A DNA stretch of 64,000 nt, from contig NZ_CP041151.1 of NCBI RefSeq assembly GCF_006494715.1, forward strand, positions 3,348,001-3,412,000. Direction: 5' to 3'. The notes below the pieces were generated by a model. The model was not told the DNA's origin. It saw nothing but the letters and a program-made list of their open reading frames with translations, and did not search any database. The translations under genes and the position numbers were made by a program. Below, piece after piece: positions 50,269 to 61,485 of the stretch (positions are counted from its first letter, which is position 1; each line of letters starts with the position of its first letter). This DNA is from Shewanella sp. SNU WT4. GTDB taxonomy: Bacteria; Pseudomonadota; Gammaproteobacteria; Enterobacterales; Shewanellaceae.

Positions 50269-51045
50269 TTAAGCTTTAGCCGCTGCCAATAAACTTCCTA
50301 GCACCTTGGTGGTTTTGGCTTTGACCGAGCGCCAATGGGTGACCGGAATTACGGGGGCATTAGTGATTATGTCATCAAAATCTGCGGCGCTAACTTGCAC
50401 TTGACCGCCATGAGCAAGCAGTAAAAACTTAGGAGCTAACTGCTTAATTTTCATTAGCGAATGGCGATATCTATTAGGATAAAACAATGGATAAGGCGCA
50501 ATACATTGCCCCTTCACTTTCACCAGTAAGTCAGCCACATACACCCAATTTTCACTCAAGCTATAAAGCGCTAAGTCTCTGTCGGTATGGCCTTGGCACA
50601 GCAACACTTGCCAATCGTCAAACCCTGGCAATAGGTTGCCATCATCAAGCTTAACATCGAGTGTTAATCTGCGGCTGTACCATAAGTTGCGTTTAGGCTT
50701 GCCCATGCGCTTTGCCACCCACTTAGCAAGCCAGATATCAGTTAAGTGCATCATAATGCCATCAAAACCTGAGTACCAATCACCAGCAATATTAGCGCCC
50801 GCAAGCTTAGCACCGGTTTTTCGTCGCAATAATGCCGCCCCGCCCGCATGATCTGGGTGCATATGGGTAACAAGTATTAAGCGCAAATCGCTTAACGGCC
50901 TATTTAACTCAGTTTCAATAAATTGGCATACGGTGGCGACATCGGCGCGGCTACAACCATCAAGCAGCAGTATCTTGTCGCTATAAGCCACCAGATAAAT
51001 AGTCTGAATATAACCTTGGATAAAATGCAGGGTAAACATAGTCAT
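50269..51045 (-). CDS. Metallo-beta-lactamase fold hydrolase
   Basis: Cytoplasmic metal hydrolase of unknown substrate. The MBL zinc motif is THMHPDHAGG (about 61-70) with other ligands in GHTDRDLAL (about 155) and VADLL, and LLAHGGQV near the end. Length 258 aa. No signal peptide, so it is unlikely to be a true beta-lactamase; glyoxalase II-like or lactonase-like roles are possible. Start uncertain between ATGs two codons apart and a GTG two codons upstream. Confidence 0.83.
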   Translation of the reverse strand: MTMFTLHFIQGYIQTIYLVAYSDKILLLDGCSRADVATVCQFIETELNRPLSDLRLILVTHMHPDHAGGAALLRRKTGAKLAGANIAGDWYSGFDGIMMHLTDIWLAKWVAKRMGKPKRNLWYSRRLTLDVKLDDGNLLPGFDDWQVLLCQGHTDRDLALYSLSENWVYVADLLVKVKGQCIAPYPLFYPNRYRHSLMKIKQLAPKFLLLAHGGQVQVSAADFDDIITNAPVIPVTHWRSVKAKTTKVLGSLLAAAKA

Positions 51046-51151
51046 ACTCACAAGGGATAGAGCATGACTATGTCGAATGACAGTCGATGACTCAACAATT
51101 AGTTAACAGTGGCTACGCCGTGAAACGCTAAGCTCGGCTCACATTTTTAGA

Positions 51152-51565
51152 TCACGGCTTAACTCTATGGCTGATGCATTTCATAAATTCTATACTCGGG
51201 GATAAAATAATCCGCCATGCATCGGCATCATCATCGGTATAGCGACTATCAACTTGCGGCAGCGTTTCCACAAAGGCATCGAGCCATAATGGGAATTGAC
51301 TGTCTTTAATCCCCATGGTTTGATGACGAATGGCTAATTTCGTTAAATCGTCATCACTCACCCGCACCGATGAAAAATACACCATATAGGCCAATGAGTG
51401 CTTAAATACGTGCCTTTGAGTGTTCATATCTAAGGCTTCGATGCGGGACTTAATATCTGGGCATTTACTGGTGAGTTTGTAATAAAAAATTTCTATAAAT
51501 TCATCATAGTAGCGTTTAGTTATCCGCTCGTAACTGGCATTAAAAATCGCATTGTAATCTTTCAT
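51152..51565 (-). CDS. Globin-like protein
   Basis: 137 aa helical protein; I judge it globin-like by pattern. The candidate proximal histidine is His81 in LAIRHQTMGI (globins have L-x-x-RH-x-x-YGV), helix A/B region FNASYERITKRYYDEFIEIFYY and an H-helix AWRIILSPSIEFM with Trp117 fit. The usual CD-corner Phe is not evident. No partner gene is adjacent; it is transcribed opposite the nucleoside hydrolase gene. Heme binding is inferred, not shown. Confidence 0.6.
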   Translation of the reverse strand: MKDYNAIFNASYERITKRYYDEFIEIFYYKLTSKCPDIKSRIEALDMNTQRHVFKHSLAYMVYFSSVRVSDDDLTKLAIRHQTMGIKDSQFPLWLDAFVETLPQVDSRYTDDDADAWRIILSPSIEFMKCISHRVKP

Positions 51566-51758
51566 CCGTGAACCTTTTCATTACGCTAATACCACTTCCT
51601 GGCGGCTTGGCGAGCAAGTTAACCAAGCCCTGTATTCATCTTAGACTAAAAAACTGGCCTAAAGCTAAAATACTCAACTAACTTGTTGGCAGTGAAATAG
51701 CGCACGGACGTATAGAAAACATCGGGTTATCATAGTTAAAAAACTAAGAGAGTTCCCT

Positions 51759-52769
51759 ATGTTTCATAAGTCAAACGTATTACCACAACCCCATAAAATC
51801 ATTCTCGATACCGACCCCGGTATTGACGATGCTATGGCTATTTTATTTGCAGAGGCGCATCCCAACCTTGATCTCAAGGCGCTCACTATCGTTTATGGCA
51901 ACGCTACCCTTGACGATGGCATTCAAAATGCGCTCTTTATTAAAAACAAATTTAACTGTCAATTTGAGGTAGTTGCAGGGGCGAGTGTGCCACTTAAGCG
52001 CCCTGCAGTGGGCGCTACGGTTGCAGTCCATGGCCCCCATGGTTTAGGGGATGTAGTTGCGCCGCCGCAAACTGTGGCGATTGATGAGCGCCCAGCGTAT
52101 CAGTACATAATAGATACCATTCACGCCCATCCTGGTGAAATCACTTTGGTGGCTGTAGGGCCATTAACTAACTTAGCGCTAGCCTTGCAAATGGATGCCA
52201 GTATTTGCTCGTTAGTAAAACAAGTGGTGATCATGGGCGGCGCCTTTGGTGAACATGGCCACAGAGGCAATGTGACCCCCTACGCTGAAGCCAATATTCA
52301 TGATGACCCCCATGCTGCAGATATAGTGTTAAGTGCGCCTTGGCCGGTAGTTGTGATTGGTCTTGATGTCACCCAGCAAAGCTTTTTTAGCAGCGACTAT
52401 TTAGATGCATTACGTGATGATGCACTCCTCACACAGAGCGCTGACGCCTGTCAGTTTATCCATGATGTTAGCCGTTACTACTTACGCTTTTATGCCGATA
52501 AACTTGGGCTCGCGGGCTGTCATGTGCATGACCCATCGGCCATAGCTTATGTGCTACAACCTGAGCTCTTTAGCTTGCGCCAAGGCCCAATTTGCGTGGT
52601 CACCGAAGGGCCAGCTATCGGCATGACACTGCAAAAGTTTGATGGCAAACGCTATCCTATGGATGACTGGGAAAGTGCGGCAAATCAACAAGTGGGCGTA
52701 GAAGTTGATGCCAGCGCCTTACTTGAGCTCTATCGCACTACGCTGCTGGCTTACATGCCAAAATGCTAA
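51759..52769 (+). CDS. Inosine/uridine-preferring nucleoside hydrolase
   Basis: Splits ribonucleosides into base and ribose. The calcium-binding motif DTDPGIDDAMA is at residues 18-28, VAVGPLTNLALAL and VVIMGGAFGEHGHRGNVTPYAEANIHDDPHAAD in the middle, and the active-site region HVHDPSAIAYVL near 265. Length 336 aa is normal. Its substrate range (purine versus pyrimidine) cannot be fixed from sequence. Confidence 0.92.
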   Translation: MFHKSNVLPQPHKIILDTDPGIDDAMAILFAEAHPNLDLKALTIVYGNATLDDGIQNALFIKNKFNCQFEVVAGASVPLKRPAVGATVAVHGPHGLGDVVAPPQTVAIDERPAYQYIIDTIHAHPGEITLVAVGPLTNLALALQMDASICSLVKQVVIMGGAFGEHGHRGNVTPYAEANIHDDPHAADIVLSAPWPVVVIGLDVTQQSFFSSDYLDALRDDALLTQSADACQFIHDVSRYYLRFYADKLGLAGCHVHDPSAIAYVLQPELFSLRQGPICVVTEGPAIGMTLQKFDGKRYPMDDWESAANQQVGVEVDASALLELYRTTLLAYMPKC

Positions 52770-52780
52770 GAGCTTATCGC

Positions 52781-52801
52781 TAAGCACTTAGCACTTAGCA
52801 C
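52781..52801 (+). repeat. Three tandem 7-base repeats
   Basis: TAAGCAC, TTAGCAC and TTAGCAC follow each other directly, 11 bases after the nucleoside hydrolase stop. A short tandem tract, likely neutral. Confidence 0.4.
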
Positions 52802-52825
52802 TAGACATTTAGTCAGTACGCCACA

Positions 52826-52861
52826 AAAAAAGGCCAGCATAACTCGTATGCTGGCCTTTTT
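52826..52861 (+). terminator. Bidirectional intrinsic terminator
   Basis: AAAAAGGCCAGCAT and ATGCTGGCCTTTTT form a 14-base perfect stem around AACTCGT, with A and T tracts at both ends, between the convergent nucleoside hydrolase and LysE genes. Confidence 0.9.
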
Positions 52862-52884
52862 ATTAGTTAGACATAGATGGGCAA

Positions 52885-53526
52885 TTAAGCGCTTGGAATT
52901 TGTGAAGCTAATAACCACAAAGCTAACACAATAAAAACTAAGCCCATGGCTTTATTTTGGTATTGCCTAAATTTAGGTTTCGCCAACAATTTCTGTCCAT
53001 GATCGCCAATCAAGGCCACCAGCAATAAGTTAAAACTTAAGCCAGCCACATTGAGCACTAAGCCTAGCGCCAGTAATTGCTGGGCAGAAGACGCGCTAAT
53101 ATCCATAGACACAAATTGCGGCAAAAACAGCACAAAGAACATTAATGCCTTCGGGTTCAGCAAATTGCTAAACACGGCGCGGCGATACAAACGCTTAGCC
53201 ATGCCTTGGCTACCACTAAGTTCGGTGGTGGCATCATCTGGCGCTGCGCGCCAACAATCCCAGCCCATCTTAAGTAAATAGGCGCCGCCAAGAAGCTTTA
53301 ATAACTCCAAGGCCATAGGCTGCATAGCGATTATGCTTGATACACCCACGGCGGCGAGTAAAGTCAGCACTAAGCCTGCGGTAGCATTACCAAGACTTGC
53401 GTAAACGCCTACGCGCTTACCATAAGTGATGCTGGCAGACGTTATCAGCAGCATGTCAGGGCCTGGGATCAGTAAAAGGGCAAGAACCGCAGTTAAATAT
53501 AAGGGAAGTAAAGCTAAATCAATCAT
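52885..53526 (-). CDS. LysE/RhtB family amino acid exporter
   Basis: Membrane exporter with about five or six hydrophobic segments. The N-terminal motif LLIPGPDMLLI and the SLGNATAG region after GKRVGVYA are typical of the LysE/RhtB family, and LFSNLLNPKALMFFVLFLPQF is conserved in members. Length 213 aa. The ATG is chosen over a GTG one codon upstream. The exported amino acid cannot be named from sequence. Confidence 0.9.
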   Translation of the reverse strand: MIDLALLPLYLTAVLALLLIPGPDMLLITSASITYGKRVGVYASLGNATAGLVLTLLAAVGVSSIIAMQPMALELLKLLGGAYLLKMGWDCWRAAPDDATTELSGSQGMAKRLYRRAVFSNLLNPKALMFFVLFLPQFVSMDISASSAQQLLALGLVLNVAGLSFNLLLVALIGDHGQKLLAKPKFRQYQNKAMGLVFIVLALWLLASQIPSA

Positions 53527-53604
53527 CACTCACACAAGGTGAAAAAAATTCAAGTGGCGATTGTAGAGATTTTTACCATCAAATAAAGAGATTCTTGCCA
53601 GAAA

Positions 53605-54171
53605 TTACGCTTTTATCTCAGTGACAGGATCAATTGGCGCTGGTGTTTCTTCTTTTTTAACTTCGATAACTTCTGGCGCTGGCACAGGTTTTGGCGCGAG
53701 TTTTAACACCGGCTTTTGCAAAATTAATGAGTTAGGATAAGTCACGACATCGCCATTGTCACGGCGGATAAGTACATGAAATAAGGCAATTTCTTTGATG
53801 GTGCCGCTAATATCTTCATCCTTATCCACAACTTTAATGCGCTCGCCAATGCGATAAGGAAAAACGAAGAAAATCAGTACGCCCGAGGCGATATTACTTA
53901 AAATCGACCACTGGGCAATAAACGCTACCCCTAAGATGGCAAACATAGAAGAGACAAACACGGTAATGTCTTGATAGCCAAAGCCCAAAGTCACAGCCAG
54001 TAAAGACACTGTCGTAAACATCAATAAGCCAATAAAAAAGCGGGTCACCAGCGCCGCACGCGCAGGACTAACTTGCTTTTGCTTAGCTAAGCCTTTAATC
54101 CAAATGCGCACCCGCGACTGTAAAAAGTAAAATGCGCTGAGATAAAGTAGCACCAGTAATATCTTTAACAT
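53605..54171 (-). CDS. Short MscS-like membrane protein
   Basis: 188 aa protein with two or three N-terminal transmembrane segments (about 3-18, 45-68, 72-100) and a MscS beta domain with FPYRIGERIKV and GDVVTYPNSLILQKPVLK. The MscS C-terminal alpha-beta domain is missing; instead there is a Pro/Glu/Lys-rich tail (residues 160-188). It may be a small mechanosensitive channel or a non-channel relative. The start follows GGAT weakly; a TTG two codons earlier is possible. Confidence 0.8.
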   Translation of the reverse strand: MLKILLVLLYLSAFYFLQSRVRIWIKGLAKQKQVSPARAALVTRFFIGLLMFTTVSLLAVTLGFGYQDITVFVSSMFAILGVAFIAQWSILSNIASGVLIFFVFPYRIGERIKVVDKDEDISGTIKEIALFHVLIRRDNGDVVTYPNSLILQKPVLKLAPKPVPAPEVIEVKKEETPAPIDPVTEIKA

Positions 54172-54276
54172 TATCAATTGATATCCATAGAAATTAATCG
54201 CACAAATATAAAGGCATTAGCCAGTTATTCCAAGTGACATCTATCTATGTTGCATTGCAACTAACCTGCCGCCCAT

Positions 54277-54303
54277 AAAAAAAGGGCCGCAGTGCGACCC
54301 TTT
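54277..54303 (-). terminator. Intrinsic terminator after carB
   Basis: Arms AAAGGGCCGC (54281-54290) and GCGACCCTTT (54294-54303) pair with one G-U; on the minus strand a seven-T run follows. Confidence 0.83.
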
Positions 54304-54325
54304 TAGTGCAGCTTAAGCTTAATGC

Positions 54326-57300
54326 TTATTTGATGCGCTGATGTAACTCTTGCACTGAAGTGACTTTAGAGCGGTCATCGGCGGCGTAAGCCATACAAGT
54401 GGCAAAGGCAGCATTCATAGTGGTGGTGTATTGCACCTTATAGCGCAGGGCGCCACCACGTAATTGACGAGAATCGGCAATGGCTTGGCGACCTTCAGTG
54501 GTATTGACTATGTAGGTGTATTCACCATTCTTGATGCGGTCAAGAATGTGTGGACGACCTTCATGCACCTTGTTCACTAAGCGTGGATTAATGCCCGCTT
54601 CCCCAAGCACAACTGCGGTGCCGTGAGTTGCATCGATTTGATAACCAAGCTCAATTAACTTAGAGGCTAAGTCTACTACTCGCTTCTTATCGCTATTGCG
54701 CACCGATAATAAGGCGCGGCCAGTTTTAGGAATATCTTTCACCGAACCTAACTGCGCTTTGGCATATGCTTCTGCGAAAGTATCACCTACGCCCATCACT
54801 TCACCGGTTGAGCGCATTTCAGGGCCTAACAGTGGGTCAACGCCTGGGAACTTGTTAAAGGGCAGAACCACTTCTTTGACTGAGAAATACGGTGGAATAA
54901 CTTCTTTAGTGAAGTTCTGCTCTTTTAATGATTTTCCAGCCATCACCCGTGCAGCAATCTTAGCTAATGGAACACCCGTGGCTTTAGAGACAAATGGCAC
55001 AGTACGGGCAGCGCGCGGGTTAACTTCAATCATATAGATTTCGTTATTTTTAACCGCAAACTGCACGTTCATTAAACCCACTACCCCAAGCTCAAAGGCA
55101 AGGTTTCTCACCTGAGCGCGCATTTGGTTTTGAATGTCTTGGCTTAAGGTATATGGCGGCAGCGAACAACCTGAGTCACCTGAGTGCACACCGGCTTGCT
55201 CAATGTGTTCCATGATGGCGCCAACCACAACATCTGTGCCATCACATACCGCATCGATATCAACTTCAATGGCATCATCTAAGAAGCGGTCTAACAAGAC
55301 TGGCGATGAGTTAGAAACCTTTACGGCTTCATTAAAGTAGCGGCGTAAGTCTTGCTCGTCATACACGATTTCCATCGCGCGGCCACCCAGCACGTACGAT
55401 GGACGCACGACTAGCGGGTAACCAATACGCTCAGCACTGATCACCGCGCCTTCTACTGTAGTCACAGTATCATTTTCAGGCTGCTTCATGCCTAAGCGCT
55501 GAATGGCCTTTTGAAAACGCTCTCTATCTTCAGCTCTATCAATAGCATCTGGGCTAGTACCAATCACAGGTACGCCAGCGGCCTCTAACGCGCGCGCTAG
55601 TTTTAACGGTGTTTGACCGCCGTATTGCACGATAACGCCTTTAGGCTGTTCAACGCGCACGATTTCCAGTACGTCTTCTAAAGTGACTGGCTCAAAGTAG
55701 AGGCGATCTGAAGTGTCGTAATCGGTTGATACGGTTTCTGGGTTACAGTTCACCATAATGGTTTCATAACCGTCTTCGCGCAGGGCTAAGGCCGCGTGCA
55801 CGCAGCAATAATCAAACTCAATACCTTGGCCAATACGGTTTGGACCGCCGCCTAACACCATGATCTTGTCACGGTTTGATGGCGCCGCTTCACACTCTTC
55901 TTCATAAGTAGAGTACATGTAAGCGGTATCGGTTGAAAACTCTGCCGCGCAGGTATCAACGCGCTTGTACACAGGGTAAATATCAAAGCGATGACGGGTT
56001 TTACGCATTTCGCCTTCGCTAATGCCTAACAGTTCAGATAAACGCGCATCCGAGAAACCTTTGCGCTTAAACTGACGTAAATTAGTGGCATTTAAGCCCG
56101 CCATGCCAAGGTGTTTAACCTCATTTTCAAGCTGAATAATTTGCTCTAACTGAGCTAAGAACCAAGGGTCGATATTGGTTTGAGCAAACACTTCTTGCAT
56201 GCTCATGCCAGCGCGGAACGCATCGCCTATGTACCAAATGCGATCGCATCCTGGCTCTTTTAATTCATGGCGGATGCGGCTCATGGCGTCGCTATCATTT
56301 AAATCTGTGATAGGGTCTAAACCGTTACGGCCCACTTCTAAGCCGCGCAGCGCTTTTTGCAAAGACTCTTGGAAAGTACGGCCAATGGCCATGACTTCGC
56401 CCACTGACTTCATCTGTGTGGTTAATCTGTCATTAGCGCCAGCGAACTTTTCAAAGTTAAAGCGCGGCACTTTAGTCACAACATAATCAATCGCTGGCTC
56501 AAATGATGCTGGCGTCTTACCACCCGTAATATCGTTAGTCAGCTCATCTAAGGTAAAGCCTACCGCCAGCTTTGCCGCGATTTTAGCAATCGGGAAACCT
56601 GTGGCTTTGGACGCTAATGCTGATGAACGCGACACCCTAGGGTTCATTTCAATCAGCACCATACGGCCATCTTTTGGGTTAATACCAAACTGGACGTTTG
56701 AACCACCGGTTTCTACACCAATTTCACGCAATACTGCCATCGAGGCATTACGCATTAATTGATATTCTTTATCGGTTAAGGTTTGCGCTGGCGCTACGGT
56801 AATTGAGTCACCAGTGTGTACGCCCATAGGGTCGAAGTTTTCGATGGCACAAACTATGATGCAGTTATCTTTGCTATCACGCACCACTTCCATCTCATAC
56901 TCTTTCCAACCAATCAGAGATTCATCGATAAGCAGTTCTTTGGTTGGCGATAAATCTAAACCGTTCGAACAGATATCCTCAAACTCTTCCTTGTTGTAAG
57001 CGATACCGCCGCCGGTGCCACCCATAGTGAATGATGGGCGAATGATACAAGGGAAGCCCACCATATCGAGAACCTTATAGGCTTCTTCCATATTGTGCGC
57101 TATGCCGGCGCGCGGGCATTCTAAACCGATAGACTTCATGGCCAAGTCAAAACGGCGTCTGTCTTCGGCTTTATCGATAGCATCGGCAGTAGCGCCAATC
57201 ATTTCGACATTGAACTCTTCCAGCACACCGCGGCGCTCAAGCTCAAGGGCGCAGTTCAGTGCGGTTTGGCCACCCATTGTCGGCAAAACCGCATCAGGGC

Positions 57301-57544
57301 GCTCTTTGGCTATGATGTTACGCACCACTTCCCAATGGATAGGCTCGATATAAGTGGCATCAGCCATGTCAGGGTCGGTCATGATAGTGGCTGGGTTAGA
57401 GTTCACTAAGATAACTCGATAACCTTCTTCACGCAGCGCCTTACAGGCCTGCGCACCTGAGTAATCGAACTCACAGGCTTGACCGATAACAATTGGGCCT
57501 GCGCCCAAGATGAGAATACTTTTTATATCTGTACGTTTTGGCAT
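54326..57544 (-). CDS. carB: Carbamoyl-phosphate synthase large subunit
   Basis: Makes carbamoyl phosphate for arginine and pyrimidine synthesis. Two homologous ATP-grasp halves are visible: [24 protein letters not shown] at the start and [27 protein letters not shown] near residue 558, with allosteric C-terminal domain at about 930-1072. Length 1072 aa is normal. It follows carA by 24 bases and ends with a strong terminator. Confidence 0.98.
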   Translation of the reverse strand: MPKRTDIKSILILGAGPIVIGQACEFDYSGAQACKALREEGYRVILVNSNPATIMTDPDMADATYIEPIHWEVVRNIIAKERPDAVLPTMGGQTALNCALELERRGVLEEFNVEMIGATADAIDKAEDRRRFDLAMKSIGLECPRAGIAHNMEEAYKVLDMVGFPCIIRPSFTMGGTGGGIAYNKEEFEDICSNGLDLSPTKELLIDESLIGWKEYEMEVVRDSKDNCIIVCAIENFDPMGVHTGDSITVAPAQTLTDKEYQLMRNASMAVLREIGVETGGSNVQFGINPKDGRMVLIEMNPRVSRSSALASKATGFPIAKIAAKLAVGFTLDELTNDITGGKTPASFEPAIDYVVTKVPRFNFEKFAGANDRLTTQMKSVGEVMAIGRTFQESLQKALRGLEVGRNGLDPITDLNDSDAMSRIRHELKEPGCDRIWYIGDAFRAGMSMQEVFAQTNIDPWFLAQLEQIIQLENEVKHLGMAGLNATNLRQFKRKGFSDARLSELLGISEGEMRKTRHRFDIYPVYKRVDTCAAEFSTDTAYMYSTYEEECEAAPSNRDKIMVLGGGPNRIGQGIEFDYCCVHAALALREDGYETIMVNCNPETVSTDYDTSDRLYFEPVTLEDVLEIVRVEQPKGVIVQYGGQTPLKLARALEAAGVPVIGTSPDAIDRAEDRERFQKAIQRLGMKQPENDTVTTVEGAVISAERIGYPLVVRPSYVLGGRAMEIVYDEQDLRRYFNEAVKVSNSSPVLLDRFLDDAIEVDIDAVCDGTDVVVGAIMEHIEQAGVHSGDSGCSLPPYTLSQDIQNQMRAQVRNLAFELGVVGLMNVQFAVKNNEIYMIEVNPRAARTVPFVSKATGVPLAKIAARVMAGKSLKEQNFTKEVIPPYFSVKEVVLPFNKFPGVDPLLGPEMRSTGEVMGVGDTFAEAYAKAQLGSVKDIPKTGRALLSVRNSDKKRVVDLASKLIELGYQIDATHGTAVVLGEAGINPRLVNKVHEGRPHILDRIKNGEYTYIVNTTEGRQAIADSRQLRGGALRYKVQYTTTMNAAFATCMAYAADDRSKVTSVQELHQRIK

Positions 57545-57568
57545 GGCTAAATTCGGCTCCCTAATGAA

Positions 57569-58714
57569 TTACTTGGCGTGATGACGAAATTCTTCAATCA
57601 ACTCAATAAAGTGATCGAACAAAGGCGCACAATCATGCGGACCCGGACTCGCTTCAGGGTGTCCCTGGAAGCTAAAGGCTGGCTTATCAGTTAAGTGAAT
57701 GCCTTGCAGCGAACCATCAAACAAGGATTTATGGGTCACCTTAATGTTGGCTGGCAAGGTGGCTTCATCCGCCGCAAAACCATGGTTTTGACTGGTGATC
57801 ATCACAGTGCCTTTAACTAAATCCGCGACCGGATGGTTAGCGCCATGGTGGCCAAACTTCATTTTTTCGGTAGTCGCGCCGCTCGCTAGCGCCAACAACT
57901 GATGACCTAAACAGATACCAAACACAGGAATGTTTGTGGTTAAAATCTGCTTAATTGCACTAATGGCGTAATCGCACGGGGCTGGGTCGCCTGGACCGTT
58001 AGATAAGAACACGCCGTCTGGCTTCATCGCTAATACAACGTCAGCGGGCGTTTGCGCTGGCACGACTGTGACATCACATCCGCGGTCAACCAACATACGT
58101 AAGATATTTTGCTTAACACCGTAATCGTAAGCGACCACTTTGTAGCGCAGTTCACTTTCTGGGGTGTCTGATGGTAAGCCCGAGGCTAAGCGCCAGCTGC
58201 CTTTACGCCATGAGTAAGTGTCTTTAGTCGTCACTTCTTTAGCTAAATCTAGACCTTTTAGCCCAGGGAAGGCTTTGGCCGCCGCCAAGGCTTTAGCAAT
58301 ATCGTCTTCGCCCACTAAGAGGCAACCGGCTTGCGCGCCTTTTTCACGTAAAATACGGGTTAATTTGCGCGTATCTATATCAGCAATCCCAACCACATTG
58401 TTGGTTTTAAGATAGTCTGAAAGGGATTGTTGATTACGGAAGTTACTAGCGAGGAGGGGAAGATCTCTGATGATTAGACCACATGCATGAACAGCATTGG
58501 ATTCGCAATCTTCATCATTAGTACCGGTATTGCCGATATGGGGATAAGTCAGGGTAACTATTTGGCGCGAATAAGAGGGGTCAGTGAGAATTTCTTGATA
58601 ACCCGTCATTGAAGTATTAAAAACGACTTCACCAACTGCTATCCCATCCGCACCAATGGCTATGCCAGAAAATACGGTTCCATCTTCGAGTACAAGTAAG
58701 GCAGACTTTGTCAA
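57569..58714 (-). CDS. carA: Carbamoyl-phosphate synthase small subunit
   Basis: Glutamine amidotransferase subunit. The N-terminus [16 protein letters not shown] and [20 protein letters not shown] are conserved; the catalytic Cys is in [16 protein letters not shown], and the His/Glu pair in [12 protein letters not shown] take a TTG start aligned with the known TTG start of E. coli carA, five bases after GGAGG; the ATG one codon earlier leaves only two bases of spacing. A 35-codon extension upstream starts before the predicted promoter and is rejected. Confidence 0.96.
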   Translation of the reverse strand: MTKSALLVLEDGTVFSGIAIGADGIAVGEVVFNTSMTGYQEILTDPSYSRQIVTLTYPHIGNTGTNDEDCESNAVHACGLIIRDLPLLASNFRNQQSLSDYLKTNNVVGIADIDTRKLTRILREKGAQAGCLLVGEDDIAKALAAAKAFPGLKGLDLAKEVTTKDTYSWRKGSWRLASGLPSDTPESELRYKVVAYDYGVKQNILRMLVDRGCDVTVVPAQTPADVVLAMKPDGVFLSNGPGDPAPCDYAISAIKQILTTNIPVFGICLGHQLLALASGATTEKMKFGHHGANHPVADLVKGTVMITSQNHGFAADEATLPANIKVTHKSLFDGSLQGIHLTDKPAFSFQGHPEASPGPHDCAPLFDHFIELIEEFRHHAK

Positions 58715-58810
58715 CATGACCTCCGAGAGACAATCCACTGAAATTATTGATTTTATGTGTTTGGATCTACCAATTTCCGCGTAAATACGAAATTTTGACA
58801 AATTCCGAGG

Positions 58811-58839
58811 ATTATACGGCATCGCACCGCCACCGTCTA
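58811..58839 (-). promoter_or_regulatory. carAB promoter
   Basis: On the minus strand TAGACG (58839-58834) and a perfect TATAAT (58816-58811) are 17 bases apart. It lies about 95 bases before carA. No clear ArgR box was recognised in the leader. Confidence 0.68.
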
Positions 58840-58860
58840 GGCCTTCAGCGCAGCGTTTAT

Positions 58861-58885
58861 AAAAAAACCGCCAATTTGGCGGTTT
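58861..58885 (-). terminator. Intrinsic terminator after dapB
   Basis: Arms AAACCGCC (58865-58872) and GGCGGTTT (58878-58885) with a seven-T run on the minus strand. It separates dapB from carAB. Confidence 0.83.
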
Positions 58886-58895
58886 AGTATCAAAT

Positions 58896-59750
<855 letters not shown>

Positions 59751-59760
59751 TCACTGCGGA

Positions 59761-60378
59761 TTAAATAATATCCAACAGTTCCACTTCAAATACTAAAGCA
59801 GAGTAAGGCGGGATAGCCGCGCCAGCGCCACGCTCGCCATAAGCCAGGTTTTGTGGCACGAACAGCTTCCACTTAGAACCAGCAGGCATTAATTGCAGGG
59901 CTTCAGTCCAACCAGCGATTACGCCAGATACTGGGAATTCAGCAGGTTGACCACGAGTCACTGAGCTATCAAACACGTCACCATTGGTGAAAGTACCATG
60001 GTAGTGAGTGCGAACTGTGCTGTCTAAGCTTGGCTTTTCGCCAGTGCCTTCAGTGATGATTTCGTATTGCAGACCAGAATCAGTCACAAATACGCCTTCA
60101 CGCTTAGCGTTTTCAGCTAAGAAAGCTTCGCCTGCAGCAGATGCAGCTTCAGCAGCTTGCTCTTGAGCCAGCTGTAAACGACGGCTAATTTCGGTAAAGG
60201 CAACTTGCAAGTCTTCCATAGCAACTTGGCTATCTTTATCTTCAAATGCGTCAGCAAGACCGGCTTGAACTGCAGCGATATCGATACCTTCGAATGGATT
60301 GGCGGCTAACTGCTCGCCCATTTGACGACCTACGCCGTAACTAGCTTGTTGTTCTACAGTGGTAAATTGTTGAGACAT
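59761..60378 (-). CDS. fklB: FKBP-type peptidyl-prolyl cis-trans isomerase FklB
   Basis: Protein-folding isomerase. N-terminal dimerisation region (about 1-95; ASYGVGRQMGEQLAANPFEG), then the FKBP domain (about 115-205) with VFDSSVTRGQPAEFPVSGVIAGWTEALQLMP and PQNLAYGERGAGAAIPPYSALVFEVELL. There is no signal peptide, so it is cytoplasmic FklB rather than periplasmic FkpA. Start ATG follows GAGAG; a TTG two codons earlier is possible. Confidence 0.94.
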   Translation of the reverse strand: MSQQFTTVEQQASYGVGRQMGEQLAANPFEGIDIAAVQAGLADAFEDKDSQVAMEDLQVAFTEISRRLQLAQEQAAEAASAAGEAFLAENAKREGVFVTDSGLQYEIITEGTGEKPSLDSTVRTHYHGTFTNGDVFDSSVTRGQPAEFPVSGVIAGWTEALQLMPAGSKWKLFVPQNLAYGERGAGAAIPPYSALVFEVELLDII

Positions 60379-60469
60379 AACCAAACTCTCTGTCTGTGAG
60401 TGAAAAAATCGGCCGATGATAACACATGCCTAGCAAGAATTCTTGCCAGTAATATTCAGATCATTTATC

Positions 60470-61279
60470 TCATCGGCATTGAAGTGGATTTTTAGCTAAT
60501 GCTTGCTGATATTCGCCCTGCCATCTTGGCTGCAGCGCTTGTAAATCAGTAATGCGGCTATCTGCTGATGGATGCGTTGATAGCAACTCAAGGGGCTGCG
60601 AAGCGCTCATTTTATCCATCTTTTGCCATAAGGTTACGGCCGCTTGCGGGTTAAAGCCGGCTTGTGCCATGAGTACCATGCCAAGGGTATCGGCTTCTGT
60701 TTCTTGGGCGCGGCTAAAGGGCAAAGTTAAACCAAGCTCTGTGCCCATATCTAACGCCGCCATGACTAAGTCACGGTTTTCAACCTCAGCCACATCTAAC
60801 ACTAAATTGGCGACATTAAGCCCGAGCCCCTTCATTTCGCCGCGAGAGACTTGCTCATTGCCGTGGCGCGATAACACGTGGGCAATTTCATGGGCGAGCA
60901 CAGCCGCTAGCTCATCTTGGGTGTTCGCAAGCTTGAGCATGCCATCATAAATACCGATATAACCGCCTGGTAGTGCAAACGCATTAGCTTCATGCGACTT
61001 AAATACTTGTACCTGCCACTGCCTATTGGTATCAAGCGGCGTGACTAAGCGCGTGACTATGCAATTAACATAAGCATTCACGCTGGCATTACGGTTTTGC
61101 GGTAACTGGGCGCGCATTTGCTCAAATCTTTGCTGGCCTTGCGCCGCCATATCTTGCTCAGAAAATAGCAGCACTTGTTTACGGCCAGTGGGCGACTGGG
61201 TATATGCATCGCACCCTGTGAGCGCCAACAAGGTCAATAAACTTATCATTAAAGGGCGATATGCCCGAAAGACTGCCAT
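60470..61279 (-). CDS. M48 family metalloprotease lipoprotein
   Basis: Predicted periplasmic zinc protease anchored as a lipoprotein. Signal with hydrophobic core LMISLLTLLAL and lipobox LTGC (Cys23). Zinc motif HEIAH at about 130-134, with the third ligand in ETEADTLG (about 195). This is the short M48 architecture, close to E. coli LoiP/YcaL rather than BepA, and without TPR repeats. GGAGGAATAA precedes the ATG. Confidence 0.9.
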   Translation of the reverse strand: MAVFRAYRPLMISLLTLLALTGCDAYTQSPTGRKQVLLFSEQDMAAQGQQRFEQMRAQLPQNRNASVNAYVNCIVTRLVTPLDTNRQWQVQVFKSHEANAFALPGGYIGIYDGMLKLANTQDELAAVLAHEIAHVLSRHGNEQVSRGEMKGLGLNVANLVLDVAEVENRDLVMAALDMGTELGLTLPFSRAQETEADTLGMVLMAQAGFNPQAAVTLWQKMDKMSASQPLELLSTHPSADSRITDLQALQPRWQGEYQQALAKNPLQCR

Positions 61280-61380
61280 TTATTCCTCCATCAACCATGC
61301 TAAACAATGCGAAAAGCCAAGGCAGCTTAACAAGACGCCTTGATAAGGTACCTTAATGAGTGCGCGACGATAAACCTAGC

Positions 61381-61400
61381 GTGTACTAGCCTGTACTAGC
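61381..61400 (+). repeat. Tandem 10-base repeat
   Basis: GTGTACTAGC and CTGTACTAGC are consecutive near-identical copies upstream of the M48 gene; the flanking CCTAGC and GTGCC extend the similarity weakly. Confidence 0.35.
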
Positions 61401-61485
61401 GTGCCAGTAAGGCTTATCTAGAGATATGGGGATGACAGCCTCTTAACCCAAGTGTTGCAATCAAAAACTTGTTAAGCCTTAAGCT

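Noticed and set aside
54696..55037. 113-codon plus-strand frame opposite carB
   Set aside because: It lies entirely within carB and is a typical antisense shadow.
58718..58822. 35-codon N-terminal extension of carA
   Set aside because: Its start lies upstream of the predicted promoter start, and the conserved CarA sequence begins at the TTG/ATG downstream.
58718..58860. ArgR operator upstream of carA
   Set aside because: The leader is A/T-rich but I could not match a clear ARG-box pair; regulation by arginine is not supported by the sequence I could read.
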